DNA of 34,987 nucleotides from Herpetosiphonaceae bacterium (lineage in GTDB: Bacteria; Chloroflexota; Chloroflexia; Chloroflexales; Herpetosiphonaceae). The notes under the pieces are model-generated. The model saw nothing but the letters and a program-made list of their open reading frames with translations, made no database searches and was not told where the DNA came from. The stretch lies in NCBI GenBank assembly GCA_013538855.1, contig JABXJS010000048.1, positions 1 to 34,987 on the forward strand. The letters run 5' to 3'. A program made the position numbers and the translations under genes. Position 1 is the stretch's first letter, and the number at the start of each line of letters is the position of its first letter. This document shows positions 25,014 to 34,746 of this stretch, piece by piece.

Positions 25014-26315
25014 ATGAAGGAGAAAAATAGTCGGCTAGGGGGGTTTTACCAGCTCTCACCTGCTGATCGGTTGAACGCTGTCGGAGCTTTTGATGGTCTC
25101 AATCGCGATGATCTGCATGCCCTACGTGGCGAAAGCAGTCTGTCGCTTGATCGTGCCGACAAGATGATAGAAAACGTTGTTGGCACATTTAGCCTGCCGC
25201 TAGGCATTGCCACCAATTTTCGTATCAATGGCAAAGATAAGCTTGTGCCAATGGCCGTTGAGGAGCCGTCGATTGTTGCTGGTGCCTCATATGCGGCCAA
25301 ACTTGCACGGGCTGGCGGTGGCTTTTTCACCAGCAGCACGCCATCGCTGATGATCGGACAGGTGCAGCTGGTTGGTATCGACTCGATGGAAGGCGCAAAG
25401 CACGATATTTTAGCGCGCCGTGACGAGCTGCTTGCGCTCGCCAATCGCCAGAGCACAGCGCTGGTTGCGCTCGGCGGCGGGGCCAAAGATATCGAGGTGC
25501 ACACCTTCCCGAGCAGCCCGATGGGACCGATGCTGGTGGTTCATCTCATCATCGACTGTCTTGATGCGATGGGCGCTAACGCGATCAACACCATGGCCGA
25601 GGCGATTGCCCCCCGGCTGGAGGCGATCACCGGCGGGCGGGCCTATCTACGGATTCTGTCGAATCTGACAGATCGCCGCTTGGCCCGTGCGAAGGTGATC
25701 ATTCCTGCGCGGGCCTTAGATCGCGATAGCATGCGCGGCGAAGAGGTGATCGAAGGTATCTTGTGGGCCTACTCGTTTGCAGCAGTCGATCCGTACCGGG
25801 CCACGACACACAATAAAGGCATCTTGAACGGCATCGATCCTGTCCTGATCGCCACCGGCCAAGACTGGCGAGCAGTGGAGGCAGGCGCGCATGCGTATGC
25901 TGCCCGCGACGGTCGCTACACATCGCTGACTATGTGGGAGCGGGATAACGATGGCAACTTGATTGGCACCATCGAGATGCCGCTGGCTGTTGGAATAATC
26001 GGCGGGGCGGTCAAAGTGCACCCGACGGCACAAGCGGCGCTGAAGCTGCTAGACGTTCACTCGGCGCGCGAGCTGGCCGAGGTCTGCGTGTGTGCTGGCC
26101 TAGCTTCAAATTTGGCCGCACTGCGCGCACTGGCCTGCGAGGGCATTCAGCGCGGTCATATGAGCCTGCATGCCCGGCAGATCGCCATGAGCGCTGGCGC
26201 ACCGCCAGAGCTTGTTGAGACTGTTGCCGAGCGTCTGATTGAAGAGCGCTGTATCAAGCCCGCGCGCGCCGAGGAGATGGTGCGCGAGATGCTGGTGAAT
26301 ATGTATACCTCGTAG
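25014..26315 (+). CDS. mvaA: Class II hydroxymethylglutaryl-CoA reductase
   Basis: 433 residues. It converts between HMG-CoA and mevalonate, the committed step of the mevalonate isoprenoid route. Catalytic residues appear at nearly the positions of the Pseudomonas mevalonii class II enzyme: E83 in VEEPSIVA, K268 in THNKGI, D284 in GQDW and H386 in LHARQIA; DAMGAN (184-189) forms part of the cofactor site. The ATG at 25014 has GGAGG 6-10 bases upstream; an in-frame ATG at 24975 lies before this site and encodes Gly/His-rich residues foreign to the family. A biosynthetic role is likely because a lycopene cyclase is nearby and Chloroflexus relatives use mevalonate. The upstream control region is the most elaborate in the window. 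A terminator follows. Confidence 0.96.
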   Translation: MKEKNSRLGGFYQLSPADRLNAVGAFDGLNRDDLHALRGESSLSLDRADKMIENVVGTFSLPLGIATNFRINGKDKLVPMAVEEPSIVAGASYAAKLARAGGGFFTSSTPSLMIGQVQLVGIDSMEGAKHDILARRDELLALANRQSTALVALGGGAKDIEVHTFPSSPMGPMLVVHLIIDCLDAMGANAINTMAEAIAPRLEAITGGRAYLRILSNLTDRRLARAKVIIPARALDRDSMRGEEVIEGILWAYSFAAVDPYRATTHNKGILNGIDPVLIATGQDWRAVEAGAHAYAARDGRYTSLTMWERDNDGNLIGTIEMPLAVGIIGGAVKVHPTAQAALKLLDVHSARELAEVCVCAGLASNLAALRALACEGIQRGHMSLHARQIAMSAGAPPELVETVAERLIEERCIKPARAEEMVREMLVNMYTS

Positions 26316-26342
26316 CCGGTAAATCTCTCCCCAATCCATGCG

Positions 26343-26383
26343 CAGCGCGGCCCACTGAGTATCCTCGGTGGGCCGCGCTGTTT
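26343..26383. terminator. Strong terminator between mvaA and a convergent gene
   Basis: A 17-bp stem (26343-26359 with 26364-26380, one G-T pair), 4-base loop TATC, then TTT. Usable in both directions. Confidence 0.85.
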
Positions 26384-26402
26384 GCTATGGCTGCTGACAC
26401 GG

Positions 26403-27122
26403 CTAGGCTGCTGGCGGGCGCAAATATGTTTGCAGATCAAGCAGATCTTCGCTGCTCTCATCGAGCATGAACTCGTCGAAGTCAAAGTCCTCGAAGTCTT
26501 CGTCGCTTGGTGGCGAGAACTCGGCAAGCGCATTGAGCGTCAGGCGTAGCTCTTGGCTGAGCGCGTTCATCTCCTCGCGCAGCTCGTCCTCATCGTGAAG
26601 ATGGCTATCGAGCGTCCACTGCTGGCGACCGCTGACCTGGCCGACGAAAGCCTGATAGCTACTTGTAAACTGGATCTGCACGTCGATGTCGAGCGGGAGC
26701 TTGGTCCGCGAGAGCGGTGCTGTTAGCGCCTGGACGGAGCGTGCAAGCACAGGAATACCGGCCAAGTTAAGCCGCTGCTCCTCGCTGAGCGGAATATCGT
26801 AGACCACATTGAGGTCGAGCATGGCCTCATAGGCGCAACCATCATCATGATGAATGCAGTGCTCTTTGGGGGCGTGGTACATATCGCAGAGTGCATCGCT
26901 GCCTAAAACGGACAGGGCGGTTAAAGCGGAGTCCCAGGTAAAAGAAAGCGTAGCAAAAGGTACATTGAGTCGTGGTTCACGCACACCGCTGGGTAGGCAG
27001 GTGAGCGTAAAGGTGCGAGTCATGCTATGAGGGTCGAGTTGTTCTTGCGAAAACTGGATGTTCAACCCTGTTTGCTCCGCCCCGCTCAGTAACAGTGTCA
27101 CCAGCGATTCATACGTTAACAT
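26403..27122 (-). CDS. Unknown protein with Cys/His cluster and acidic tail
   Basis: 239 residues from the ATG at 27122, which has AAGGAG 7-12 bases upstream; the earlier in-frame start at 27191 has no such site. Not recognised. Features are C41, then a dense cluster C79, H83, H88, C89, H91, H92 and C96 (ALCDMYHAPKEHCIHHDDGC) that could bind metal, an amphipathic central region, and a very acidic end (SDEDFEDFDFDEFMLDES). No membrane segment. It has an extended -10 promoter with an inverted repeat beside it and a leader of about 135 bases. It diverges from the membrane protein-gyrB unit. Confidence 0.75.
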   Translation of the reverse strand: MLTYESLVTLLLSGAEQTGLNIQFSQEQLDPHSMTRTFTLTCLPSGVREPRLNVPFATLSFTWDSALTALSVLGSDALCDMYHAPKEHCIHHDDGCAYEAMLDLNVVYDIPLSEEQRLNLAGIPVLARSVQALTAPLSRTKLPLDIDVQIQFTSSYQAFVGQVSGRQQWTLDSHLHDEDELREEMNALSQELRLTLNALAEFSPPSDEDFEDFDFDEFMLDESSEDLLDLQTYLRPPAA

Positions 27123-27266
27123 CGTGCGCTCCTTATCGTGCGAGGCTGGAATTGTTAACCCTTCGTGTGCCACCGCGAGGTGATGTACCACCCCATCCGC
27201 TGGTTAGATCTTGATTGGCCAAAGGTGTTGGTTCGGCTTCTCTCAGCGTCATGTTATGTGTGGTTG

Positions 27267-27275
27267 ATTATAGCA
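27267..27275 (-). promoter_or_regulatory. Extended -10 promoter of the Cys/His protein gene
   Basis: Minus-strand TGCTATAAT, perfect -10 with TGC extension, no good -35. The TGC part lies inside the inverted repeat at 27272-27295. Confidence 0.6.
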
Positions 27276-27295
27276 CAGTGCCTCGAATCTGTGCT
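27272..27295. promoter_or_regulatory. Inverted repeat with AGCAC half-sites
   Basis: AGCACAG (27272-27278) and CTGTGCT (27289-27295) are perfect complements with 10 bases between, overlapping the minus-strand promoter. Candidate repressor site. Confidence 0.45.
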
Positions 27296-27346
27296 GAATC
27301 TTTTATGGCGATTGAAAGGCCGTATCTGGTATATAGATGCAATTTG

Positions 27347-27366
27347 GTGCTAAAAAATCATAGCAC
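27347..27366. promoter_or_regulatory. Second inverted repeat with the same half-site
   Basis: GTGCTA (27347-27352) and TAGCAC (27361-27366), 8 bases between. It shares the GTGCT/AGCAC half-site with 27272-27295 and sits about 40 bp before the gyrB-unit -10. Confidence 0.45.
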
Positions 27367-27402
27367 AAATGATCTATTTTTATGTCAGAATCGGCGATTT
27401 TA

Positions 27403-27411
27403 TGGTATAAT
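27403..27411 (+). promoter_or_regulatory. Extended -10 promoter of the membrane protein-gyrB unit
   Basis: TGGTATAAT, with the perfect hexamer ending at 27411. The expected transcription start, about 7 bases downstream, coincides with the GTG at 27418. Confidence 0.7.
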
Positions 27412-27417
27412 AGAGCG

Positions 27418-28383
27418 GTGAAACGGCAATTTACACAACCCAACCCACCCGCGCATAACGTGTCTTTGGCCGATACACTTATAGCAGGATTCAAGGTTTT
27501 GCGTCAGCGTCCATGGATGTTGCTGCTGCCACTGCTATTAGATGTATGGCTTCTTTTTGGTTTACCAATCACTCCTCAGCCATTGGCCACCAATCTCACG
27601 CCATCGGTCGAGCGCTTGCAGGCGGTGGTTGGCGACGATGCAGCTACGCTGACGAGCGTGTGGAGCAACGTCGCTGGTCTTGATCTACGCCACGTTGGCG
27701 TGGGCACCTATATGTTTGCGAGTCTCTCTCGTGCAATAACCGTTCCTAGCCAGAGCGGGGCAGTCTGGATTCCTGACAGCCTACCAGTGCTACTTGGGCT
27801 GTGGCTGGGCCTGAACAGCGTGGCTTTGGGGCTGAGCGTCCTGTTTCTGCTCCCGTTAGGTGATGTCGTGGCAGGGCAGCGGCGCTGGCAATGGGGGCGG
27901 CTCGCATCAACGCTGTGGCATCTGATCAAGCTGCTGCTGCTGCTGCTGTTTATCTACGCGCTGCTGCTGTTGCCAGTGCTGCTGAGCACAGTTGCCCTAC
28001 TATCGGTCAGCCCACTGGCAGTGCAAGTAGCGCTGGGCTTGATCAGCATCGCGCTGCTGCTCGTGTGGCTGCTGTGCTCATTTGGCATCGAGGCGGTTAT
28101 TGTTGGGCAAGTTGGGCCGTTAACCGCGCTGTATCAAAGCTATAATCTTGTTCGGCACAATTGGCGTGCGACGCTAATCTTTGTTGGGGCAACGTTTGTC
28201 CTAAGCCAAGGTGGGGCGCTTCTGCTTGGCCCGCTACTGACCACCCCGACGAGCATGGTGGCCGCTGCGGGGATATACGCAGCTCTTAGTACGACACTGG
28301 CGGCCGCGCGCATGGTCTTCTACCGAGATCACGTTGCGCATCTGGAGCACACAGTGCCGATCATTTTCGCAAGTGAGGGATAA
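27418..28383 (+). CDS. Multi-pass membrane protein co-transcribed with gyrB
   Basis: 321 residues from GTG 27418, function not recognised. About five to six hydrophobic segments: LLLPLLLDVWLLFGL, LGLWLGLNSVALGLSVLFLL, a long Leu-rich double segment (LLLLLFIYALLLLPVLLSTVALL), VALGLISIALLLVWLLCSF, and TLIFVGATFVLSQGGALLLG. The tail AARMVFYRDHVAHLEHT resembles permease-like DUF families of glycerophosphodiester phosphodiesterase membrane domains, weakly. The in-frame ATG at 27382 would lie upstream of the -10 and has no Shine-Dalgarno; GTG at 27418 falls at the predicted transcript start, suggesting a leaderless message. The stop TAA is directly followed by the gyrB ATG. Confidence 0.75.
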   Translation: MKRQFTQPNPPAHNVSLADTLIAGFKVLRQRPWMLLLPLLLDVWLLFGLPITPQPLATNLTPSVERLQAVVGDDAATLTSVWSNVAGLDLRHVGVGTYMFASLSRAITVPSQSGAVWIPDSLPVLLGLWLGLNSVALGLSVLFLLPLGDVVAGQRRWQWGRLASTLWHLIKLLLLLLFIYALLLLPVLLSTVALLSVSPLAVQVALGLISIALLLVWLLCSFGIEAVIVGQVGPLTALYQSYNLVRHNWRATLIFVGATFVLSQGGALLLGPLLTTPTSMVAAAGIYAALSTTLAAARMVFYRDHVAHLEHTVPIIFASEG

Positions 28384-30297
<1,914 letters not shown>

Positions 30298-30352
30298 CGC
30301 TCTGTGAGCTTGTAAGCGCGCACGCTGATCAATCCGCTGCGCACGTTATTGG

Positions 30353-30395
30353 AAACGCAAGGCTTGTGCTGATTGCACACCTTGCGTTTCTTTTT
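30353..30395 (+). terminator. gyrB terminator
   Basis: AAACGCAAGG (30353-30362) pairs with CCTTGCGTTT (30380-30389); inside, TGTGC (30365-30369) pairs with GCACA (30375-30379). TTTTT follows at 30391-30395. Confidence 0.88.
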
Positions 30396-30744
30396 CTGCT
30401 GGAACTTGCTATTATGAGCCTGATCACATCACAGCGGGGATTTCGATCCAGCGTAGTCAACGAAGGAGCTACAATTGCAGAAATCTGGTTGATTTTGACC
30501 TGAGCAAGCACGAACAGCGCGGCTTGGTTCTTCATGGCATAGCTTTTGCCTTCTTCTTGGCAGATGGCCCAACTCCACAGCGAGCGTGTGGTGAGCACAG
30601 CAGCATCCGATCACCGCCCTAAAGAATGGCGCGGAGTGCGCACGCTATGTGGCAGGCCAACATTCATATCAATACGCTTCATCAGTGAGCGCGGCTGAAT
30701 GCTCCAGGGCGCTGCGCTCAGCGTGAGGTGCGGAGGATCGACCA
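30396..30744. other. Intergenic region without a convincing gene; possible promoter and eroded insertion remnant
   Basis: About 350 bp between the gyrB terminator and the zinc peptidase gene. TGCTATTAT at 30407-30415 matches the local extended -10 form, so a transcript could cross the region. The minus strand is open from 30598 to 30329 and a stretch reads LAQVKINQISAI then LTTLDRNP, vaguely like the core of ISAs1-type transposases, but the frame runs into the gyrB terminator and has no proper start site. I do not call a gene. Confidence 0.4.
30407..30415 (+). promoter_or_regulatory. Possible extended -10 promoter upstream of the zinc peptidase
   Basis: TGCTATTAT, 10 bases after the gyrB terminator. 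It would give a leader of about 320 bases for the peptidase gene or a short RNA. Confidence 0.35.
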
Positions 30745-31626
30745 ATGCCTTTTAATAGTCAAAAACGTCTAGACCCATCGCAGGTTGAGGATCGGCGCGG
30801 GCGCGGCGGCGGCACCGCTATCGCGCTTGGCGGCGGCGGCATCGGCCTGGTTGTTTTGCTGGTGGCGATGCTGTTTGGCATCAATCCAGCCGATCTTGGC
30901 AATCCAGGCGCGCAGCCCTCAACATCAGGGCAGAGCGCTGGCTCAACCGTTGATATCCAGCAGGAATGTCAGACGGGCAGCGATGCCAATGAGCGCGAGG
31001 ACTGCCGTATTGTCGGCTTTGTCAATAGTATTCAGGACTACTGGAGCGCAGAGTTTGCCGATCGCGGGGCCAGCTACTCGCCCGCCACACTCGTGCTCTT
31101 CACCGGCGCAACACAGGCTGGCTGCGGCTATGCCAGCGCGGCGGTTGGCCCATTCTACTGCCCGCGCGACAAGCAGGTCTACCTCGATCTGAGCTTCTTT
31201 GATGAGCTGCGCGCGCGCTTCGGCGCACAGGGCGGCGATTTTGCACAGGCCTATGTGGTGGCGCACGAGTATGGCCACCACGTCCAGGACCTCATCGGCG
31301 TGCTCGATGCGGCGGCTGGCTCACGTGACACCGGGCCGAACAGCGGTGCGGTGATGACCGAGCTACAGGCCGATTGTTTTGCTGGTGTGTGGATTCGCAA
31401 TGCTACCGAGACAGGTTACCTCACTGAAGTAACCGATGCCGAGATCGCGCAGAGCCTCGATGCTGCGGCCGCCGTCGGCGATGACCGCATTCAGCAGCAG
31501 TCGCAGGGCTATGTCTCGCCTGAGTCGTGGACGCACGGCTCCTCTGAGCAGCGCCAGCTGGCTCTGCGCGACGGCCTGCAGTCGGGCAACATGGATACGT
31601 GCGATACGCCAGGCTGGACGCCGTAG
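30745..31626 (+). CDS. YpfJ-family neutral zinc metallopeptidase
   Basis: 293 residues, normal for the family. A Gly/Arg-rich N-terminus is followed by one membrane segment (about 27-45: [20 protein letters not shown]), a short Ser/Gln linker and the peptidase domain outside the membrane. The zinc motif is HEYGHH (H174, E175, H178), with E206 in [10 protein letters not shown] as the likely third ligand. The start [19 protein letters not shown] is typical of the family, whose substrates are not well known. GGAGG lies 7-11 bases before the ATG. Four cysteines (ECQTG, EDCRI, AGCGY, FYCPR) could form disulphides outside the cell. A 13-bp terminator follows. Confidence 0.93.
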   Translation: MPFNSQKRLDPSQVEDRRGRGGGTAIALGGGGIGLVVLLVAMLFGINPADLGNPGAQPSTSGQSAGSTVDIQQECQTGSDANEREDCRIVGFVNSIQDYWSAEFADRGASYSPATLVLFTGATQAGCGYASAAVGPFYCPRDKQVYLDLSFFDELRARFGAQGGDFAQAYVVAHEYGHHVQDLIGVLDAAAGSRDTGPNSGAVMTELQADCFAGVWIRNATETGYLTEVTDAEIAQSLDAAAAVGDDRIQQQSQGYVSPESWTHGSSEQRQLALRDGLQSGNMDTCDTPGWTP

Positions 31627-31676
31627 CCGCAGCAAGCTGCATCCAGCTCCCTGTTTTTCACGCACATAATTCATAT

Positions 31677-31713
31677 ACACAGCCCCATCTGGCCTACACG
31701 GATGGGGCTGTGT
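31677..31713 (+). terminator. Terminator after the zinc peptidase gene
   Basis: Perfect 13-bp arms ACACAGCCCCATC (31677-31689) and GATGGGGCTGTGT (31701-31713), 11-base loop. The U-run is lacking. Confidence 0.7.
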
Positions 31714-31811
31714 GCTGCCTGCCACAGCTACTTTGTAGATCCTGCGCTGGCACAGTGCTTGCGGTCTAGGGCAGTGTTGAATAAGGATACGCTGTGAGGA
31801 AAGGAGCACGT

Positions 31812-32810
31812 ATGAATAATGTATCAACAATTGGGCTGTTTGAGGACCGTCGCGATGCCGAGCAGGCGCGCGAGCGCTTGGTCGCAAGCGGCTTTCAGCG
31901 CGACGACATTCGCGTAACCACCAACAAGACCGACCTGAACTCGGTGCTCAATCTGCCCCAGAATGACAAGGCGTTCTATAGCTCGTTCTTGGATCGCGAT
32001 GGCATCCTCGTCATCGTTCAGGCACCAGCTAACCGCATCAATGAGGCGGCGCAAATTCTGACCAACGCCGAGATGGGCGCGGTCAACGCCGATGAGCGCA
32101 ACGAGGAGTATCGCTCGCAGGGCTACACCAAGGCCAAGCTGCGCGACTTCAACGATAAAGACATTGTCCTGCCAGTCATTGAGGAGCAGCTCAAGGTCGG
32201 CAAGCGCGAGGTCGAGCGCGGCCGCATGCGCATCTACTCGGAGGTCGAGGAGGTGCCGGTCGAGGAGCAGGTCAAGCTGCGCAAGGAGGAGGTCCACGTT
32301 GATCGCCGCCCAGTCAACCGCGCTGCCGACAGCGACGACATCGATAATCTGCCCACCGGCAGCTTCGAGGTCCGCTCTACCACCGAGGAGCCGGTTGTCT
32401 CTAAGAACGCCCGCGTCGTCGAGGAGGTCGTGATCTCCAAAGATACCAGCGAGCGCACCGAGACGGTCCGCGATACGGTCAAGCGCTCCGATGTCGAGGT
32501 CGATAAGGTTGACGCTGAGCGCGCCGTCGGTGAGACCGACGACTATGGCCGCTACCAGGATCGCTTCCGCACCTACTATAACTCGTCGCTCAAATCAAGC
32601 GGCATGAGCTATAACGACTACGATCCCGCCTTCCGCTATGGTCATAGCCTGGCGACGACCAACCAGCTGCGCGGCCGCGACTGGAACACCATTGAGCCGC
32701 AGGCCCGCCAGCGCTGGGAAGAGCGCAACCCCAGCACATGGGATCGCTTCAAGGGCGCTGTCCAGCACGCCTGGAACACGGTTACGAATGATCGCGACAA
32801 CCGTCGCTAG
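31812..32810 (+). CDS. YsnF/AvaK-domain stress protein with YflT-like N-terminus
   Basis: 332 residues from ATG 31812, with AAAGGAG 6-13 bases upstream. The N-terminal 80 residues (STIGLFEDRRDAEQARERLVASGF, VIVQAPANRINEAAQIL) resemble the general stress protein 17M/YflT domain. The middle carries a YsnF/AvaK (DUF2382) domain from about 110 to 220, with IVLPVIEEQLKVGKREVERG, PVEEQVKLRKEEVHVDRRPV and ARVVEEVVISKDT. The C-terminal part has YNDYDPAFRYGHSLA and a WNTIEPQARQRWEERNPSTW motif seen in similar stress proteins. Highly charged, no membrane segment. The family is linked to desiccation and oxidative stress, mechanism unknown. A second YsnF gene and an antiporter follow. Confidence 0.88.
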   Translation: MNNVSTIGLFEDRRDAEQARERLVASGFQRDDIRVTTNKTDLNSVLNLPQNDKAFYSSFLDRDGILVIVQAPANRINEAAQILTNAEMGAVNADERNEEYRSQGYTKAKLRDFNDKDIVLPVIEEQLKVGKREVERGRMRIYSEVEEVPVEEQVKLRKEEVHVDRRPVNRAADSDDIDNLPTGSFEVRSTTEEPVVSKNARVVEEVVISKDTSERTETVRDTVKRSDVEVDKVDAERAVGETDDYGRYQDRFRTYYNSSLKSSGMSYNDYDPAFRYGHSLATTNQLRGRDWNTIEPQARQRWEERNPSTWDRFKGAVQHAWNTVTNDRDNRR

Positions 32811-32834
32811 CGCTCGTTGTCGAGCTATCGCTGT

Positions 32835-32882
32835 GCGCACTCCGCTGTGGCGGGACACAATCCGCGCCACAGCGGAGTGCGC
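32835..32882 (+). terminator. Very strong hairpin between two YsnF genes
   Basis: An 18-bp perfect stem (32835-32852 with 32865-32882), extended by GGA/TCC inside. No U-run. It may terminate partly or act as an RNA stability element between the two genes. Confidence 0.6.
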
Positions 32883-32903
32883 TAGAACAAGAGGAGCGCT
32901 TTT

Positions 32904-33491
32904 ATGACTGAACAACAGTCTGTTCTGGTTCATCGTGCCGATGGCGTCAGCGGGCGCATCATCGCCACCGACGCCAACAACGCCGTCCACGTGCGCTTTG
33001 ACGATGGCATCGAGGTGCTGCTGGCGGCCAACTTGCTGCACGCGCAGCCCGACGGCAGCCAGCGCGTTGATCTCAGCGCCGCTGATATTGCCAAGCTTCA
33101 GCCTGGCGTCGCCCGCGTGGTGCCCGTGATCGAGGAGACCGCCACGGTCCAGCCGCACACGGTCACCACCGGCGGCGTGCGCGTGGTGCTTGCTGCCCAT
33201 TCCGAGGAATCGACGATCTCAACACCGCTCACGACCGAGCAGGTCCACGTCGAGCGTGTGCCAGTGCAGCGCTTTGTGGGCGATGCGCACCCGCCTGAGC
33301 CGCGCTACGAGGGCGCTACGCTGATTGTGCCCATCGTCGAGGAGCGCGTCGTGGTGCAGAAGCAGTGGTTTGTCGTCGAAGAGGTGCGCGTTACCAAGAC
33401 CGTCGATGAGCATGTGCACGAGGAGAAGGTCACGCTTCAGCGCCAACAGGTTACGCTGGAGCCGCTCGATGCGGCTGACGAAAAGCCCTGA
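32904..33491 (+). CDS. YsnF/AvaK-domain stress protein, second copy
   Basis: 195 residues. The N-terminal 75 residues form a small beta-rich domain (GVSGRIIATDANNAVHVRFDDGIEVLL) resembling PRC-barrel-like modules. The YsnF/AvaK (DUF2382) domain follows: ARVVPVIEETATV, then LTTEQVHVERVPVQRFV, LIVPIVEERVVVQKQWFVVEEVRV and EKVTLQRQQVTLEP. GAGGAG lies 9-14 bases before the ATG. It lies 40 bp ahead of the antiporter gene and probably shares its transcript. Both YsnF genes use C/G-rich codons, unlike the 19-28 kb genes. Confidence 0.87.
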   Translation: MTEQQSVLVHRADGVSGRIIATDANNAVHVRFDDGIEVLLAANLLHAQPDGSQRVDLSAADIAKLQPGVARVVPVIEETATVQPHTVTTGGVRVVLAAHSEESTISTPLTTEQVHVERVPVQRFVGDAHPPEPRYEGATLIVPIVEERVVVQKQWFVVEEVRVTKTVDEHVHEEKVTLQRQQVTLEPLDAADEKP

Positions 33492-33531
33492 GCTTCGCGC
33501 ACCGCTTCAGGTAAGTGAATAGGGAGGCAAG

Positions 33532-34713
33532 ATGGTTATCTTTCTTGCGTTTGGTACACTGCTGCTTTTTGCTGTGCTCATGTCCGATCTGGCTGGGCGC
33601 AGCATTTTATCGACAGCGGTGCTTTTTTTAGGCGGCGGGCTGCTGCTGGGCTGGGGCGACTTGATCGTGGTCAATCCTGACGATCAGATGGTGGCGCAGT
33701 TTACGCAGCTCGCGCTGTTCAGCGTGCTCTACACCGATGCGATGCGCCTTGATATGCATAGCCTGCGCAGCACGTGGCGCTTGCCCTCGCGCGCGCTGGG
33801 CCTGGGCATGCCGCTGATCTTGATTGGCACGGCGGCGCTGGCCCACTGGCTGGTCGGCCTGTCGTGGACGCTGGCGCTGCTGGTTGGTGCGATCCTCAGC
33901 CCCACCGATCCGGTTTTCGCGGCGGCGATTGTTGGGCGCGAGGGTGTGCCGCTGCGGTTGCGCAGGCTGCTCAATATCGAGAGCGGCATCAACGATGGGT
34001 TGGCCCTGCCGGCGGTGATCTTTGCCTTGCATCTGGCTGGCTCGCCTGCGCACAGCTTGGCCAGCATTGGCCTGGAGCTTGTGCTGGGTATCGCTATCGG
34101 CGTGCTCATCCCCTGGCTCACCATCCGCTTCGTCCAGCTGTTTCTGCCGCCGCCGACCGGCGTGTACCGGCCGCTGGGCGCATTTGCTGTGGCGCTTGTG
34201 GTATTTGGCACGGCCAGCATGGTGCACGCCAACACGTTTTTTGCCGCCTTCGCCGCTGGCGTGACGATTAGCACGTCTAGCCCGCCCATGCGCGACGCCT
34301 TTCACGAGTTTGGCGAGACAATCGCCGAGCTGCTGAAGCTGTTTGCGCTGCTGCTGTTCGGCGCGCTGATCGCAATCACCAGCCTGACGGTCTCGCTGCC
34401 AGCGCTGCTCTTTGCGCTGCTGGTGCTGGTGCTGGTGCGCCCCCTTGCGCTCCAGCTAGCCTTGCTTGGTAGCATAATCACCTGGCAGGAGCGTTTAGTC
34501 GCCGCCTGGTTTGGGCCAAAAGGCTTTTCGTCGATCTTCTACGGCCTGCTAGCTTGGCGCGCCCATCTGCCTGGCGACTGGGCGGTCTTCAGCCTCGTCT
34601 CGCTCACGATTGTTATCTCTATCGTCGCCCACTCCTCCACCGATGTTGTCCTCGCCAGCTGGATCAAGCAGCTCAACCCTGAGTCGCCACCACCCTCATC
34701 ACAGCCATCCTAA
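33532..34713 (+). CDS. CPA1-type cation/proton antiporter (NhaP-like)
   Basis: 393 residues with about 11-12 hydrophobic segments. Family landmarks are SPTDP (123-127), LLNIESGINDGLALP with N154-D155, the ion-binding pair of electroneutral Na+/H+ exchangers, and FGPKGFSSIFYGLLA near the end. It exchanges Na+ or K+ for H+ across the cytoplasmic membrane and helps salt and pH balance. It lacks a long cytoplasmic regulatory tail. AGGGAGG sits 5-11 bases before the ATG. Grouping with two YsnF stress proteins suggests a salt or osmotic stress unit. A weak hairpin and then the 139-bp repeats follow. Confidence 0.92.
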   Translation: MVIFLAFGTLLLFAVLMSDLAGRSILSTAVLFLGGGLLLGWGDLIVVNPDDQMVAQFTQLALFSVLYTDAMRLDMHSLRSTWRLPSRALGLGMPLILIGTAALAHWLVGLSWTLALLVGAILSPTDPVFAAAIVGREGVPLRLRRLLNIESGINDGLALPAVIFALHLAGSPAHSLASIGLELVLGIAIGVLIPWLTIRFVQLFLPPPTGVYRPLGAFAVALVVFGTASMVHANTFFAAFAAGVTISTSSPPMRDAFHEFGETIAELLKLFALLLFGALIAITSLTVSLPALLFALLVLVLVRPLALQLALLGSIITWQERLVAAWFGPKGFSSIFYGLLAWRAHLPGDWAVFSLVSLTIVISIVAHSSTDVVLASWIKQLNPESPPPSSQPS

Positions 34714-34723
34714 TAGTGAATGT

Positions 34724-34746
34724 CCAGCGCCGTGGTTGGCCGCTGG
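34724..34746 (+). terminator. Weak hairpin after the antiporter gene
   Basis: CCAGCG (34724-34729) pairs with CGCTGG (34741-34746). No U-run; it overlaps the first copy of the tandem repeat. Confidence 0.35.

Larger units (their letters stand above)
27123..27417. other. Divergent control region between an unknown gene and the gyrB unit
   Basis: No credible gene. It holds the leader and extended -10 of the minus-strand gene (27267-27275), an inverted repeat with 7-bp arms at 27272-27295, a second inverted repeat with related half-sites at 27347-27366, and the plus-strand -10 at 27403-27411. Confidence 0.65.

Noticed and set aside
30329-30598. 89-residue minus-strand gene
   Set aside because: It runs through the gyrB terminator, has no convincing start site, and the transposase resemblance is too weak to annotate.
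33628-34305. 225-residue open frame antisense to the antiporter
   Set aside because: Arg/Gln/Ala-rich shadow with no start signal.
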